Source: Qipengyuania huizhouensis (GTDB lineage Bacteria; Pseudomonadota; Alphaproteobacteria; Sphingomonadales; Sphingomonadaceae). Taken from it: 64,000 nt of DNA. How positions within the stretch are numbered: position 1 is the first letter of the stretch; each line of letters starts with the position of its first letter. The stretch is from NCBI RefSeq assembly GCF_019711635.1, contig NZ_JAIGNT010000004.1, forward strand, positions 1-64,000. Direction: 5' to 3'. Positions 50,725 to 60,510 of the stretch are shown here, one piece after another. The notes under the pieces are model-generated. The model saw nothing but the letters and a program-made list of their open reading frames with translations, did no database searches and was not told where the DNA came from. Position numbers and translations under genes: made by a program.

Positions 50725-51488
50725 TTGCGCCCTCCGCGCGACAAGTCGCGCTTAAACGCTTCTACATCGCCGCGTTTCAATTCGATGGCCTGGCCGCGGG
50801 GTAGGTCGCCGAGATGGAAAGGGCCGTACCCGATGCGCAGGAGACGATTCACCTCCAGCCCTAAGTGCTCGAGAATGCGCCGAACTTCGCGGTTCTTTCC
50901 TTCCCGCAGTGTCATTTCAATCCAGCGGTTACGCCCAGAACCCCTCTCCAGATTGGCCTCGATCTGCCCGTAGCGGATACCGTCGATTTCTACTCCTTCG
51001 ATCAGCTCGTCCAATTGGCTTTGCGTAATCTCGCCGAAGGCGCGCGCGCGATATGTGCGCGGGACTCCTGAAGAGGGCAATTCCATCGCGCGCTTCATTT
51101 CACCGTCGTTGGTAAGGAGCAAAAGACCTTCGGTGTTGAAGTCGAGGCGACCGACCGGCATTACTCGGCCAGCATCCTTGGGCAGTGCATTACGCAGCGC
51201 GGTGTAAATTGTGGGGCGCCCCTTGGGATCCCTCTCTGCAGTGATGAGGCCCGACGGTTTGTGGAAGGCAAACAGACGGGTGTCTTCAGCATCGCCGACA
51301 GGCTTTCCGTCCACGGACACGCCGCGCAGACTCTCCAGCTTGATGGCCGGGGTGTCCAGCACCTTGCCGTCGAGTGAAACGCGCCCGTCGGCGATCATCC
51401 GTTCGATTTCGCGGCGACTGGCAACACCCGCGCGCGCGAGCAGCTTGGCGATACGGTCGCCGGCTTCGGGGAGTCTGTTGTCGGACAT
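50721..51488 (-). CDS. rluB: rRNA pseudouridine synthase (RsuA/RluB family)
   Basis: Makes pseudouridine in ribosomal RNA; 255 residues. An S4 RNA-binding domain at the N-terminus (RIAKLLARAGVASRREIERM) is followed by the catalytic domain with the active Asp in GRLDFNTEGLLLLTNDG and the family motif EGKNREVRRILEHLG. The RluB branch (23S position 2605) is the likeliest but RluE/F-type cannot be excluded. Upstream of and overlapping rsmD. Confidence 0.9.
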   Translation of the reverse strand: MSDNRLPEAGDRIAKLLARAGVASRREIERMIADGRVSLDGKVLDTPAIKLESLRGVSVDGKPVGDAEDTRLFAFHKPSGLITAERDPKGRPTIYTALRNALPKDAGRVMPVGRLDFNTEGLLLLTNDGEMKRAMELPSSGVPRTYRARAFGEITQSQLDELIEGVEIDGIRYGQIEANLERGSGRNRWIEMTLREGKNREVRRILEHLGLEVNRLLRIGYGPFHLGDLPRGQAIELKRGDVEAFKRDLSRGGRK

Positions 51489-51506
51489 AGACGCGCGGTT
51501 AGGCCC

Positions 51507-52670
51507 TCAGTTGGCGGCGCGCAAGGCTTCCTCGACTGTCTCGTGATAACGCCTGATTCCGCCTTCCATCGTGCCGAGCGTCAGTTCCGGAACCGCTCCC
51601 GTTTCCAGACCTTGCTGGCCAAGCTCTGCGGCGCGAAAATCTTCGGCGGCAAAAACTCCGCCGTCAAGCAGCGCCCAGCTGCGTTCCCAGTGGTCGCGCG
51701 CCTTGTCAGTACTTGGATGCTCGGGGATGAGCATGAAGTCCTCCACCAGGGTCCGGTTCTGGGCCTGTGGCATCATGACCATGAGGTTGATGTAATCGGG
51801 GCTGGGGATGACAAGTGCGCCAGGCATCAGCTGGTATGCGAAGGTCACGACCCGACGAAGTTGTGCCATGTCAGTGAGATCGACGCCCTCCATCTCCTCG
51901 AGCCTGCCGACGGCGCTGCGTGCATGATGCCCGATCATGTCACCGCTCGTGACGCCGTCCTTGAAGAATGGGCCGATAGTTTGCGCGTGGAGGCGCGTAA
52001 CGTGGTAGCTTTCGAGGAAGGCATCCATGATGAGCTTCCAATTGCCTGCTACTTCGTGGGTTTTCCGCCTGAAGAGAACGTGTTCACCCATGCCGAGAGC
52101 GTCGAAGTCTTCTCCCAGCTTGTCGGCGAGAGTGAAATCCGCGGTTTCCTCTTTCGGACAGAACCATATGACCCCGCCTGTTTCGCGTGAGGGCAATTCC
52201 ACCAGCCCCATCTCGCTCTTGTCGAGTTGGGGGAAGGTGTCCGGCCGGGGCAATGCGAGGAGACGGCCATCCACTGCATAGGTCCAAGCGTGATAGGGGC
52301 AGACGAGCTTCTTGGTGCACTTGATCTCGCTGCCTTCGACAAGACGGGTGCCGCGATGGCGGCAGACATTGAGGAAGACGTGGGCTTTTCCCGCAGCATC
52401 GCGGGTGATCAACAGCGGTCGTCCTGTCGCATCATGCGGCACAGCCATTCCGGCATCCGGCAGCAGGGCACTGGGGCATAGAATTTGTGGCAGCCGGTCG
52501 TAAATCGCGCTTTTCTCACGCGCCCAATATTCAGGGTCGGTATAGACGTGGGCGGGCACGCTTGTCTGACCGATGCCGTCACGCTCCTTGTTGTCCGCAA
52601 TATCCTGTGCAAGCGCCAACATGCCGTCGGTCGGCCTGCGTCCATCGAGTAGCGTGGAGGGAACTCCCAT
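51507..52670 (-). CDS. Rieske-type aromatic ring-hydroxylating oxygenase, large subunit
   Basis: A 387-residue oxygenase alpha-subunit. The Rieske 2Fe-2S ligands are visible as CRHRG and CPYHAW (Cys-x-His, Cys-x2-His), and the mononuclear iron site as the DAFLESYHVTRLH stretch with two His ligands. Family members dioxygenate or demethylate aromatic or quaternary-amine substrates with an electron-transfer partner. No reductase, ferredoxin or beta-subunit is nearby, so partner and substrate are unknown. Divergent from the AmpG-like transporter, 71 bases apart. Confidence 0.9.
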   Translation of the reverse strand: MGVPSTLLDGRRPTDGMLALAQDIADNKERDGIGQTSVPAHVYTDPEYWAREKSAIYDRLPQILCPSALLPDAGMAVPHDATGRPLLITRDAAGKAHVFLNVCRHRGTRLVEGSEIKCTKKLVCPYHAWTYAVDGRLLALPRPDTFPQLDKSEMGLVELPSRETGGVIWFCPKEETADFTLADKLGEDFDALGMGEHVLFRRKTHEVAGNWKLIMDAFLESYHVTRLHAQTIGPFFKDGVTSGDMIGHHARSAVGRLEEMEGVDLTDMAQLRRVVTFAYQLMPGALVIPSPDYINLMVMMPQAQNRTLVEDFMLIPEHPSTDKARDHWERSWALLDGGVFAAEDFRAAELGQQGLETGAVPELTLGTMEGGIRRYHETVEEALRAAN

Positions 52671-52741
52671 CGCGCCTATTCCTTTCTCTCTCCGAGCGCT
52701 AGTGTCGCAAAAAACAGATCAAAACGAAAGGACGCTAGGGC

Positions 52742-54472
52742 ATGGCCGAAGCGGTTGAAGAAAAGAAGAAATCCGCGTGGAAGGTGCTGGCTCTTGCGCT
52801 GACCAATCGCAAGACCGGTTTCATGCTTCTGTTCGGCTTTGCCAGCGGACTTCCTTTCGCTCTCTTCCTCGGCACGCTCTTCGCCTGGTTGACCGAAGCA
52901 GAGGTCGACCTCGAGACCATGGGTATCTTCTCTCTGATCGGGCTTGCCTATGCCTTTCAGTTCCTCTGGTCGCCGTTGATCGACAAGGTGAACATTCCGA
53001 TCCTGCGCAAGCTGGGGCGACGCAAGCAATGGATCGTGCCTGCGCAAGTTCTGCTCGGCACTATCCTCGTCACGATGAGTCTTCTGGAGCCGAAGAGCCA
53101 GCTGGGCTGGTTCAGCCTGCTTGCTGGCATTGGTGCGTTCGCCAGCGCGACGCAGGACATCGCCATCAACGCTTGGCGCATCGATGTGGCGGACGAGCGT
53201 GCAACCATCGACATTCTCTCGACGGTCTACCAGATGGGCTACCGCCTGTCCTCGCTCGTCGGCGGCGCGCTGGGTCTGGTCATCGCTGCACGGATCGGTT
53301 GGCCGGAAACCTATGCGCTGATGGGTGCCATCTTGCTGGCAGTCGGTTTCGTCGGGCTGTGGGCGCCGAATGCAAAGGAAGAGGCGGCCGATGTGGCCAG
53401 CGAGAGCGAATTGCAGGTTCGTGCGCTGCGCAAGGCAGGGGAGCTGGCACCTTCGATTCGCAATCGTGCGCTGCTGTTCGTGGGCCTGCTTTGGGCAGGA
53501 GCTATCGGCGTGGTCCTGACCTTCATGATCATGTCGATGACTTATGCGCCGGAAGACCGGCCCAATCCCACGGAATTCACCATTAACGTCGGTCCGTGGA
53601 TCATCGTGGCGACAATTATCCTGCCCGCCCTGATCGCCGGGTGGCTGGCCAGCAAGAAGCGCCGGGGAGAGCATCTTCTGGCGCAGGACATGGAACCGGC
53701 GACGGGCAGTTCGTTCGCGCTGGACCACCTGTATCGCGCGCTCGTCCTTCCACTCGTCGAATTCGTCGGGCGCATGGGCTGGTCGCTGGTTCTCATCCTC
53801 GCCGTGGTGCTGACCTATCGCATCTGCGACGCGATCTGGGGAACCTTCGCCTATCCTTTCTATTTGGGTGAACTCGAATACACGAACGATGACGTGGCAT
53901 TCGCCTCGAAGTTCTTCGGCGTGGGCGCGATCATCGCCGGTCTTGCGCTGGGTGGGCTGTTGCTGACCACCATAGGCCGGATGGCGACCCTGCTGATCGG
54001 CGGCGTCATGGCAGCACTGACCAACCTGCTCTATGCCGATATGGCGATTGGCGGCGCGAACATGCAGGCGTTCAGCGATTTCGTGGGCTTCACCTACCTG
54101 ATCGAGCAGGTGCCGGGCATCGGCGATGCCGCGCTCGCGAAGCTGACCATAACTATCGCTTTCGAAAACCTCGCAATAGGTATCGCTGGCGCAGCATACG
54201 TTGCTTGGCTGTCCTCCATCGTGTCCAAGAAGTTCAGTGCTGTGCAGTATGCGCTCCTGTCTTCGCTGACCCTGCTGGTGGGGACTCTGGGGCGGGGCGC
54301 ATTGGGGGAGATGATCGAGAACCAGGGCTATTTCGATGTCTTTGTCCTCACGACCTGGATCGGTCTTGGTGCTGCAGTGCTGGTCTGCTTCGAATGGTAC
54401 CGCGAAAGCCGCGGGAAGAGGGCGGCTGGCATCATCGCGCCGGAAGCCGGAGAGGTGCTTCCGCCGAAGTGA
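52742..54472 (+). CDS. AmpG-like MFS transporter
   Basis: Inner-membrane permease of the peptide/acetyl-CoA/muropeptide (PAT) branch of MFS, 576 residues with about 14 membrane segments. The start (KVLALALTNRKTGFMLLFGFASGLPFALFLGTL) and FLWSPLIDKV, then ASATQDIAINAWRIDV, are the AmpG signature, including the conserved Asp in the ATQD motif. A soluble loop around residues 215-320 is larger than in E. coli AmpG. Likely imports anhydro-muropeptides for cell-wall recycling; no beta-lactamase is adjacent. Its end meets the convergent folC stop with no gap. Confidence 0.88.
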   Translation: MAEAVEEKKKSAWKVLALALTNRKTGFMLLFGFASGLPFALFLGTLFAWLTEAEVDLETMGIFSLIGLAYAFQFLWSPLIDKVNIPILRKLGRRKQWIVPAQVLLGTILVTMSLLEPKSQLGWFSLLAGIGAFASATQDIAINAWRIDVADERATIDILSTVYQMGYRLSSLVGGALGLVIAARIGWPETYALMGAILLAVGFVGLWAPNAKEEAADVASESELQVRALRKAGELAPSIRNRALLFVGLLWAGAIGVVLTFMIMSMTYAPEDRPNPTEFTINVGPWIIVATIILPALIAGWLASKKRRGEHLLAQDMEPATGSSFALDHLYRALVLPLVEFVGRMGWSLVLILAVVLTYRICDAIWGTFAYPFYLGELEYTNDDVAFASKFFGVGAIIAGLALGGLLLTTIGRMATLLIGGVMAALTNLLYADMAIGGANMQAFSDFVGFTYLIEQVPGIGDAALAKLTITIAFENLAIGIAGAAYVAWLSSIVSKKFSAVQYALLSSLTLLVGTLGRGALGEMIENQGYFDVFVLTTWIGLGAAVLVCFEWYRESRGKRAAGIIAPEAGEVLPPK

Positions 54473-55768
54473 TCAATCGGGCAATTCGCCGTTAAGTCGC
54501 AGGACTTCGCCGGCAAGGTAGAGTGAGCCTGCGATCAGGACCGGCAAACCATCATCGGGGAGCGTCAAAAGGGCTGAGGGCACGTCCTCCGCCAGCGGCA
54601 CACCGGCGCCGAAGACATCCGGGCCGTGCCAGTCGTGGCCGGGAACAGGGACCACGGTGATGCTTGCTATGGCGCCGCTCAGCGGCTTCACGATCGCTGC
54701 CGGGTCTTTCGCATCTAGCATGCCGACGATCAGGTGCAGGCGCTGACCTGCAAAATGGCGCCCCAGTGTATCTCCTGCGGAAGGGTTGTGTCCGCCGTCC
54801 AGCCAGACCTCGCGATCTCCCGTCAGCGGACCGGGAGCAAGGCGTTGCAGGCGGGCTGGCCAGTACGCCTGACGAATCCCAGCAGCAAAGGCTTGGCGCG
54901 TAACTTTGATGCGGTCCTGATGTCGCAGCATCGCTATTGCCAGACCAGCGTTCTCCGGCTGGTGGGGGCCGGGCAGGGTGGGGAGCGGCAGAGAGAGTTC
55001 GCCGTGCCGATCCGTATAATGCAGCCCGTTTGTGCTGGCATTTATCGACCAGTTCCGCCCGCGCATAGCAAGCCGGGCACCAGTCCGCGCGGCGGCTGCC
55101 TCGATCTCGCGCTGCGCCGGTTGGGGGTAGTCCAGCGTGACCAGCGCGCAGCCTTGCTTGGCGATCCCGGCCTTTTCGAAGGCGATGCGGGCGAGAGGCA
55201 CTTCCGGCGCCCCGTACTCGGGTGCGAGCAGGAAGCGCTCGTGATCGATCCCCAGCGCCGCGATCCCGCAGGCGGCCAGCACGTCCGGTTCCAGCACATT
55301 GGTCGCATCGAAGCGGCCGCCGAGGCCTACCTCCACCACGCAGGCGTCGGCGGGGACGCGCGCGAATTCGGTGAATGCGGCGGCGATGGTGACTTCGAAG
55401 AAGCTGGGGTTCAGGTCCTCGCCCGCATCCAGCACTTCGGCGAGGAGGTCCGCCAGTCTCGCGTCCGTAATCAGGTCGCCCGCAACACGGATACGCTCAT
55501 TATACCGGACGAGATGCGGGCTGGTGGTAACGTGAACCTTGTACCCCTCAGCCTCCAGCATCGCGCGCAGGAATGCGCAGGTCGATCCCTTGCCGTTGGT
55601 CCCGGCGACATGGAACACTGGCGGCAACCGGAGATGCGGATTGCCGAGGCGCTCCAGCAAAGCCCGGATCGTCTCCAACCCCAACCGCCCGTCGGGCACG
55701 CTCAGCCTTGCCAGCCGGTCGAGCTGGGCCTGCACCGAAGCATCGTCGGAGCGGGCAAAATCCCGCAT
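54473..55768 (-). CDS. folC: Bifunctional folylpolyglutamate / dihydrofolate synthase
   Basis: Adds glutamate to dihydropteroate and to folates; cytoplasmic, 431 residues. Mur-ligase-type ATP loop HVAGTNGKGSTCAFLRAML, then VTTSPHLVRYNERIRV, EVGLGGRFDATN and the C-terminal DGGHNPSAGDTLGRHF. It is the last gene of a trpA-accD-folC unit on the minus strand, nine bases after accD. Confidence 0.95.
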   Translation of the reverse strand: MRDFARSDDASVQAQLDRLARLSVPDGRLGLETIRALLERLGNPHLRLPPVFHVAGTNGKGSTCAFLRAMLEAEGYKVHVTTSPHLVRYNERIRVAGDLITDARLADLLAEVLDAGEDLNPSFFEVTIAAAFTEFARVPADACVVEVGLGGRFDATNVLEPDVLAACGIAALGIDHERFLLAPEYGAPEVPLARIAFEKAGIAKQGCALVTLDYPQPAQREIEAAAARTGARLAMRGRNWSINASTNGLHYTDRHGELSLPLPTLPGPHQPENAGLAIAMLRHQDRIKVTRQAFAAGIRQAYWPARLQRLAPGPLTGDREVWLDGGHNPSAGDTLGRHFAGQRLHLIVGMLDAKDPAAIVKPLSGAIASITVVPVPGHDWHGPDVFGAGVPLAEDVPSALLTLPDDGLPVLIAGSLYLAGEVLRLNGELPD

Positions 55769-55776
55769 GCGAAAGG

Positions 55777-56625
55777 TCAGGCCGCCTTGGCGGGCGCCAG
55801 GTAATCGAGCACCGTCGCCAGCGTATCGCGCAGATCGTGGCGGTGGACCACCATGTCGACCATGCCGTGCTTGTGGAGGTATTCGGCGCGCTGGAAACCG
55901 TCGGGCAATTGCTCGCGGATGGTATCCTGGATCACGCGCTGCCCGGCGAAGCCGATGAGCGCGCCCGGTTCCGCGATATGGACGTCGCCCAGCATGGCAT
56001 AGCTGGCAGTGACGCCGCCCGTGGTCGGATCGGTCAGTACCACGATATAGGGCAGGCCGGCTTCCTTGAGACGGCGCGTCATCACAGTCGCCTTGGGCAT
56101 CTGCATCAGGCTGAGAATGCCTTCCTGCATCCGCGCCCCGCCCGCAGCGGTAACGACGACATAGGGCGCACGCAGCGTCAGCGCACGTTCGGCGCCCTGG
56201 CAGAAGGCCGTACCCACCGCCATTCCCATGCTGCCGCCCATGAAGGTGAAATCCTGCACGCCCACGACTGCCGGCTTGACTTCGATCGCGCCTGCGCCGA
56301 CGAGGAAAGCATCCTTGTGCGGGCTCTTGGCGCGCGCTTGCTTGAGGCGATCGGTATATTTCTTCGAGTCGCGGAACTTGAGCGGGTCTTCCTTCACGTC
56401 CGGGATCGGAAGCGTCTCGAAGCCTTCATCGAGCAGCATGGCGAGCCGCTTGTCCGCGCCGATACGGCCATGATGGTCACAGCGTGGGCAGACATCCATG
56501 TTCTCGGCATATTCCTGACCGAAGACCATCTGTTGGCAGCCGGGGCATTTGACCCAGAGATCCTTCTCGGTCGCGCGCTTGGGAAGCCAGCTGATATTGT
56601 TACGGACGCGTGTAAACCAGTTCAT
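55777..56625 (-). CDS. accD: Acetyl-CoA carboxylase carboxyltransferase subunit beta
   Basis: Beta subunit of the carboxyltransferase that makes malonyl-CoA for fatty acid synthesis; 282 residues. The N-terminal zinc ribbon has Cys27, Cys30, Cys46 and Cys49. The crotonase-like core includes [23 protein letters not shown] and [14 protein letters not shown], which bind the acyl-CoA. Two bases separate it from trpA, and folC follows, the common order in this group. The AccA partner is not in the window. Confidence 0.97.
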   Translation of the reverse strand: MNWFTRVRNNISWLPKRATEKDLWVKCPGCQQMVFGQEYAENMDVCPRCDHHGRIGADKRLAMLLDEGFETLPIPDVKEDPLKFRDSKKYTDRLKQARAKSPHKDAFLVGAGAIEVKPAVVGVQDFTFMGGSMGMAVGTAFCQGAERALTLRAPYVVVTAAGGARMQEGILSLMQMPKATVMTRRLKEAGLPYIVVLTDPTTGGVTASYAMLGDVHIAEPGALIGFAGQRVIQDTIREQLPDGFQRAEYLHKHGMVDMVVHRHDLRDTLATVLDYLAPAKAA

Positions 56626-56627
56626 GC

Positions 56628-57437
56628 CTAACCTTCTTTCGAGGGGGCCTTTGCCGCCGAATGCACCGCCTTGGCAAGGCCTGCCGTATATTCGCGCAGT
56701 TTCGACGGTGCGCCGGAGCCGTGTTCACCGACCAGTTCGACCAGTGCGGATCCGACCACGACTCCATCGGCGACCTTCGCGATCTCGCCTGCCTGTTCCG
56801 GTGTACGCACGCCGAAGCCGACTGCGATGGGCAGGTCGGTTGCGGATCTCAGGCGGGCGACTGCCTCCTCGATGGAGGTTTGCGCGGCCTGCTGCTTGCC
56901 GGTGATCCCGGCGACCGAGACATAGTAGAGGAACCCGCCCGAGCCTTCGAGCACCTTGGGCAGGCGCTTCGCATCGGTGGTCGGGGTGGCGAGCCGGATG
57001 GGCGCGATACCGAACTCGCGCAACATCGGTCCTAAGGCCTCGTCCTCCTCGGGTGGAATATCGACGCAGATCACTCCGTCGACTCCAGCTGCAGCGCATT
57101 GACTACCAAACCATTCCGGACCTCGTCGGATCATTGGATTTGCGTAACCCATGAGCACTAGCGGCACACTCTTGTGACGCTCGCGAAATTCGAAGGCGAT
57201 GGCGAACACGTCATGCGTAGTGGTGCCCGCGGCAAGCGAGCGGATATTCGCTGCCTGGATCGCCGGGCCATCGGCCATCGGATCGGTGAAGGGCATGCCC
57301 AGCTCAATCACGTCCGCGCCGCCCTCGACCAATGCGTCGAGATTGGCAGCCGTGTCGCCATCGCCTGCGGTTATAAAGCAGACGAGTGCGGGGTGGGGCT
57401 TGGCGAATACGGAGGAGAGGCGATTCGGTGTGGGCAT
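56628..57437 (-). CDS. trpA: Tryptophan synthase alpha chain
   Basis: Cleaves indole-3-glycerol phosphate to indole; 269 residues, TIM barrel. The catalytic Glu is in [16 protein letters not shown] and the catalytic Asp in [11 protein letters not shown]. Other marks are [16 protein letters not shown] and [11 protein letters not shown]. The gene heads a trpA-accD-folC unit but is separated from trpB by a membrane-protein gene and about 320 bases carrying repeats, an unusual break in the normally adjacent trpBA pair. Confidence 0.97.
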   Translation of the reverse strand: MPTPNRLSSVFAKPHPALVCFITAGDGDTAANLDALVEGGADVIELGMPFTDPMADGPAIQAANIRSLAAGTTTHDVFAIAFEFRERHKSVPLVLMGYANPMIRRGPEWFGSQCAAAGVDGVICVDIPPEEDEALGPMLREFGIAPIRLATPTTDAKRLPKVLEGSGGFLYYVSVAGITGKQQAAQTSIEEAVARLRSATDLPIAVGFGVRTPEQAGEIAKVADGVVVGSALVELVGEHGSGAPSKLREYTAGLAKAVHSAAKAPSKEG

Positions 57438-57572
57438 GGTGTCAGGTTCGTTCCCTTAATCCGGCAGAAGTCTGAGACATGGACCGGGTGTTACACTGTC
57501 CAATGGCAAAAAAGTTCAGGGGCGGCGGACCCCTGAAAAGGCGGCGATAATGGGTGTGTTTGGTGGTCGTCA

Positions 57573-57588
57573 TGCGACTATAGTCGCA
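57573..57588. repeat. 16-base perfect palindrome
   Basis: TGCGACTATAGTCGCA reads the same on both strands. It could be an operator for a dimeric regulator of trpA or a small mobile-element scar; nothing adjacent decides this. Confidence 0.55.
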
Positions 57589-57625
57589 CGAATGGGCTGC
57601 TGTAGGACAGTATCCATCCCGTTAT

Positions 57626-57711
57626 CGTCACGCCGGCCCCCGAGCCGGGATTCCGCTGCCTTTTGCGCGACGCTGGAAGAAGCCGGACCCCAGATCAAGT
57701 CCGGGGTGACG
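57626..57711. repeat. REP-like inverted repeat pair
   Basis: Two related GC-rich units in opposite orientation: 57626-57655 (beginning CGTCACGCCGG) and 57681-57711 (ending GTCCGGGGTGACG). The second has internal symmetry around GATCAAGTC. They resemble the CACCCCGGACTTGATCCGGGG elements that are widespread between genes in sphingomonads and related bacteria. Confidence 0.7.
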
Positions 57712-57754
57712 CTGATGGGGGGCGGTTTAGCGAACTTGGATGTGAGGCAGTCAG

Positions 57755-58177
57755 TCATGAGGGACGGTTGTCGATCCATCTCGCATAGCCAAGCAAGAGC
57801 AGCACGGGGAGACCAATTAACAGGAAACCGGGCCTTTGACCTGAGAGGTCATAAGCGATGAGATCGGCTACAATCGGATGTTCTTGAAAATAGAGGACTA
57901 GACCGAGACCACCCAATAGAACGCAGCCGAAGTACAGTCCAAGCGCTGCTGCGTTCGGCGGATTGGAAGCGGAACCCTCGTTATTGTCGCTTGGAGCGTT
58001 GGCCGAAATGTAGCTAACCAGCCGGTCCAAGGCTGCGAGTAAAGCTAGAAGAACGACCAAAGTCAGTATACCAGGCAATGCGATCTTTGCGGCTGCCTCA
58101 CCATCGATTTCGCCTGTTATGATGAAAATCGGCAGGATGAAGAACAATACGGTCGCGAGAAGCGCAACTCCCCTCAC
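57755..58177 (-). CDS. Small membrane protein coupled to trpB
   Basis: A 140-residue protein with four hydrophobic segments (about 3-20, 30-50, 77-95 and 110-128) and a polar loop ([18 protein letters not shown]). No known family. The GTG at 58177 overlaps the trpB stop as GTGA, so translation is probably coupled; an upstream GTG at 58234 would put 19 residues inside trpB. It interrupts the usual trpB-trpA order. Confidence 0.65.
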   Translation of the reverse strand: MRGVALLATVLFFILPIFIITGEIDGEAAAKIALPGILTLVVLLALLAALDRLVSYISANAPSDNNEGSASNPPNAAALGLYFGCVLLGGLGLVLYFQEHPIVADLIAYDLSGQRPGFLLIGLPVLLLLGYARWIDNRPS

Positions 58178-59388
58178 ATCTCCACTCCCAACCTCTCGGC
58201 CACGGTGAAGATGTCCTTGTCCCCGCGCCCGCACAGGTTTGCGAGGATCACGCTGTCCTTTGGCATTTCCTTCGCGCGCTTCTGCACCGCTGCGATGGCG
58301 TGGCTGGGCTCCAGCGCGGGGATGATGCCCTCGGTGCGGCAGAGGAGCTGGAAGGCCTCCAGTGCCTCCTCGTCCGTAATAGCGGTGTATTCGACGCGGC
58401 CATTGTCCTTGAGCCAGGCGTGTTCGGGGCCGATGCCGGGATAGTCCAGCCCGGCGCTGATCGAGTGGCCCTCGGTGATCTGGCCGTCATCGTCCTGTAG
58501 CAAATAGGTCTTGTTGCCGTGGAGCACGCCGGGGAAGCCGCCGAGCAGGCTTGCCGCGTGCTCGTCGCCATCCAATCCGTGACCCGCCGCTTCGACACCG
58601 AGCATCTTTACGTCGGGATCGTCGAGGAAGGGGTGGAACAGGCCGAGGGCGTTCGAGCCTCCTCCGATAGCTGCAACCAGCAGATCGGGCAGGCGGCCGA
58701 TGCGGTCTTGCATCTGTGCGCGCGCTTCTTTGCCGATCACGCTCTGGAAATCGCGCACCAGCTCCGGATAGGGATGCGGCCCGGCTGCGGTGCCGATGAT
58801 GTAGAAGGTGTCGTGGACGTTCGCGACCCAGTCGCGCAGCCCTTCGTTCATCGCGTCCTTGAGCGTGCCGCGCCCGCTGGTGACCGGCACGACCTCCGCG
58901 CCAAGCAGCTTCATGCGGAAGACATTGGGCGACTGCCGCCGCACGTCCTCTGCGCCCATATAGACCACGCAGGGCAGGCCGAACCGCGCGCAGACGGTGG
59001 CAGTGGCGACACCGTGCTGGCCGGCGCCGGTTTCCGCGATGATCCGCGTCTTGCCCATGCGGATCGCCAGCAGGATCTGCCCGATACAATTGTTGATCTT
59101 GTGCGCGCCCGTGTGATTGAGCTCGTCGCGCTTGAACCACACCTGTGCGCCGCCGATCGCGTCGGTAAGCCGTTCGGCGAAATAGAGCGGGGAAGGGCGG
59201 CCCACGTAATGTTCCAGCAGGTCGTCGAACTCGCGCTGGAATTCGGGATCGGCCTGCGCTTTGCGGTATTCGCGCTCGAGATCGAGGACCAGCGGCATCA
59301 GCGTCTCGGCGACATAGCGCCCGCCGTAATCGCCGAAATGCCCGCGCTCGTCAGGCTGGTTGCGGAAGGAGTTGGGATTGCTCGACAT
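58174..59388 (-). CDS. trpB: Tryptophan synthase beta chain
   Basis: PLP enzyme joining indole and serine to tryptophan; 404 residues. The PLP lysine lies in HTGAHKINN, the phosphate-binding loop is GGGSNALG, and [14 protein letters not shown] is the conserved active-site stretch. The start at 59388 ([20 protein letters not shown]) follows a run of six G as ribosome binding site and matches usual lengths; the frame to 59469 overlaps the divergent promoter region. Divergent from the chorismate mutase gene, so two aromatic pathway genes share a 92-base spacer. Confidence 0.97.
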   Translation of the reverse strand: MSSNPNSFRNQPDERGHFGDYGGRYVAETLMPLVLDLEREYRKAQADPEFQREFDDLLEHYVGRPSPLYFAERLTDAIGGAQVWFKRDELNHTGAHKINNCIGQILLAIRMGKTRIIAETGAGQHGVATATVCARFGLPCVVYMGAEDVRRQSPNVFRMKLLGAEVVPVTSGRGTLKDAMNEGLRDWVANVHDTFYIIGTAAGPHPYPELVRDFQSVIGKEARAQMQDRIGRLPDLLVAAIGGGSNALGLFHPFLDDPDVKMLGVEAAGHGLDGDEHAASLLGGFPGVLHGNKTYLLQDDDGQITEGHSISAGLDYPGIGPEHAWLKDNGRVEYTAITDEEALEAFQLLCRTEGIIPALEPSHAIAAVQKRAKEMPKDSVILANLCGRGDKDIFTVAERLGVEM

Positions 59389-59480
59389 GGGACCCCCCAT
59401 GCCGAGGTGCCGCGCGCAAGTCGAGAGTGGGTTTCGTTTCCCCTCGACAAGGGGCAATCGCTTCGCCATGCGGCGCGGCC

Positions 59481-59792
59481 ATGAGTAACGATTTCAAACT
59501 GCCCGAAGACTGCACCGACATGCGCGAAGTGCGGATCGGCGTGGATACGACCGACCGCGAACTGATGGAACTGCTGGACCGCCGTTTCGGCTATATGCGC
59601 GCGGCGGCTCGTATCAAGGAAGACCGCAATGTGGTCCGCGATGAAGCGCGCAAGGCCGAGGTCATCGACAATGCGCGGGTCGATGCTGCAAACCGCGAAT
59701 TGCCTAGTGAAAAAATCGCCGAAATTTGGGAACTTCTGGTCGAAACCTCGATCGCTTACGAACTCGCCGAGTGGGACCGGATCAGGGCTTAG
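59481..59792 (+). CDS. Chorismate mutase (AroQ type)
   Basis: Small all-helical enzyme of 103 residues converting chorismate to prephenate for Phe and Tyr synthesis. Features fit the AroQ fold: [20 protein letters not shown] with the N-terminal helix arginine and Leu-Arg pattern, [22 protein letters not shown], and [13 protein letters not shown]. Start at 59481 is chosen because upstream residues lie in the trpB spacer. It is divergent from trpB, which draws on the same chorismate pool, and its end overlaps the trmJ end by 11 bases. Confidence 0.88.
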   Translation: MSNDFKLPEDCTDMREVRIGVDTTDRELMELLDRRFGYMRAAARIKEDRNVVRDEARKAEVIDNARVDAANRELPSEKIAEIWELLVETSIAYELAEWDRIRA

Positions 59793-60510
59793 GCCCGCGA
59801 CCGAGCGAGGAGAGCACTCCGCGCAGCGTGCGCACTTCGAGGTGGTTCCAGCCCGGCTTGGTCAGCACGCCGCGAAGTGTCCTGCGGGTGGCATCTGCAC
59901 GCGGCTCGGGGAGGAAATATCCCTTCGGTTCGAGCATAGCTTCGAGATGGGCGATGAGGCCTTCCAGCTCTTCCTGCGGCGCGGGCGGCAGGATTTCTTC
60001 CTGCGTCGGCTGGACGAGGCTTTCGTGTTTCGACCATTCATAGGCGCACAGGATCACCGCCTGCGCGAGATTGAGCGATCCGAATTCAGGGTTGATCGGC
60101 ACGGTGAGGATCGCGCGGGCGAGCGCGACATCCTCGGTCTCCAACCCTGAACGTTCGGGGCCGAACAGGATCGCGCTGCGCCCCTCGGCCTTCGCAATTT
60201 TGAGGGTCGCTTCCTCGGGCGTATAGACTGGCTTGGTGACGCCGCGCTTGCGGACGGTGGTGGCATAGACATGCGCGCAATCCGCCACGGCTTCGGCAGT
60301 GCTCGCGAAGACCCGCGCCTTCTCCAGCACGACATCGGCCCCGGCGGCGGCAGGTCCTGCATCGGGATTGGGCCAGCCGTCGCGCGGTTCGACCATGCGC
60401 AGTTCGGTCAGCCCGAAATTGAGCATCGCCCGCGCCGCCTTGCCGATATTCTCGCCAAGTTGCGGACGGACGAGGACGATGACGGGCTTGCGGCTGTCAG
60501 GCCCGTTCAT
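59782..60510 (-). CDS. trmJ: tRNA (cytidine/uridine-2'-O)-methyltransferase TrmJ-like
   Basis: SPOUT-class RNA methyltransferase, 242 residues. Key stretches are [24 protein letters not shown] at the N-terminus, [16 protein letters not shown], and the knot region [18 protein letters not shown] followed by [22 protein letters not shown], all typical of TrmJ, which methylates position 32 of several tRNAs. The start overlaps nrdR by 14 bases, and the gene ends the rpiB-glyA-nrdR unit. Confidence 0.93.
   Translation of the reverse strand: MNGPDSRKPVIVLVRPQLGENIGKAARAMLNFGLTELRMVEPRDGWPNPDAGPAAAGADVVLEKARVFASTAEAVADCAHVYATTVRKRGVTKPVYTPEEATLKIAKAEGRSAILFGPERSGLETEDVALARAILTVPINPEFGSLNLAQAVILCAYEWSKHESLVQPTQEEILPPAPQEELEGLIAHLEAMLEPKGYFLPEPRADATRRTLRGVLTKPGWNHLEVRTLRGVLSSLGRGPKP

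Larger units (their letters stand above)
57438..57754. other. Intergenic stretch before trpA with palindrome and REP-like repeats
   Basis: A 317-base gap between trpA and the small membrane-protein gene. It holds a 16-base perfect palindrome (57573-57588) and an inverted pair of REP-like units (57626-57711). No coding frame here is convincing. The trpA promoter should lie in the part next to 57438. Confidence 0.6.

Noticed and set aside
55573..56631. Plus-strand open frame of 352 codons opposite folC and accD
   Set aside because: Antisense shadow of two well-conserved genes; composition is that of reverse-complemented coding sequence.
58519..59484. Plus-strand open frame of 321 codons opposite trpB
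   Set aside because: Shadow of trpB; no ribosome binding site or recognisable domain.
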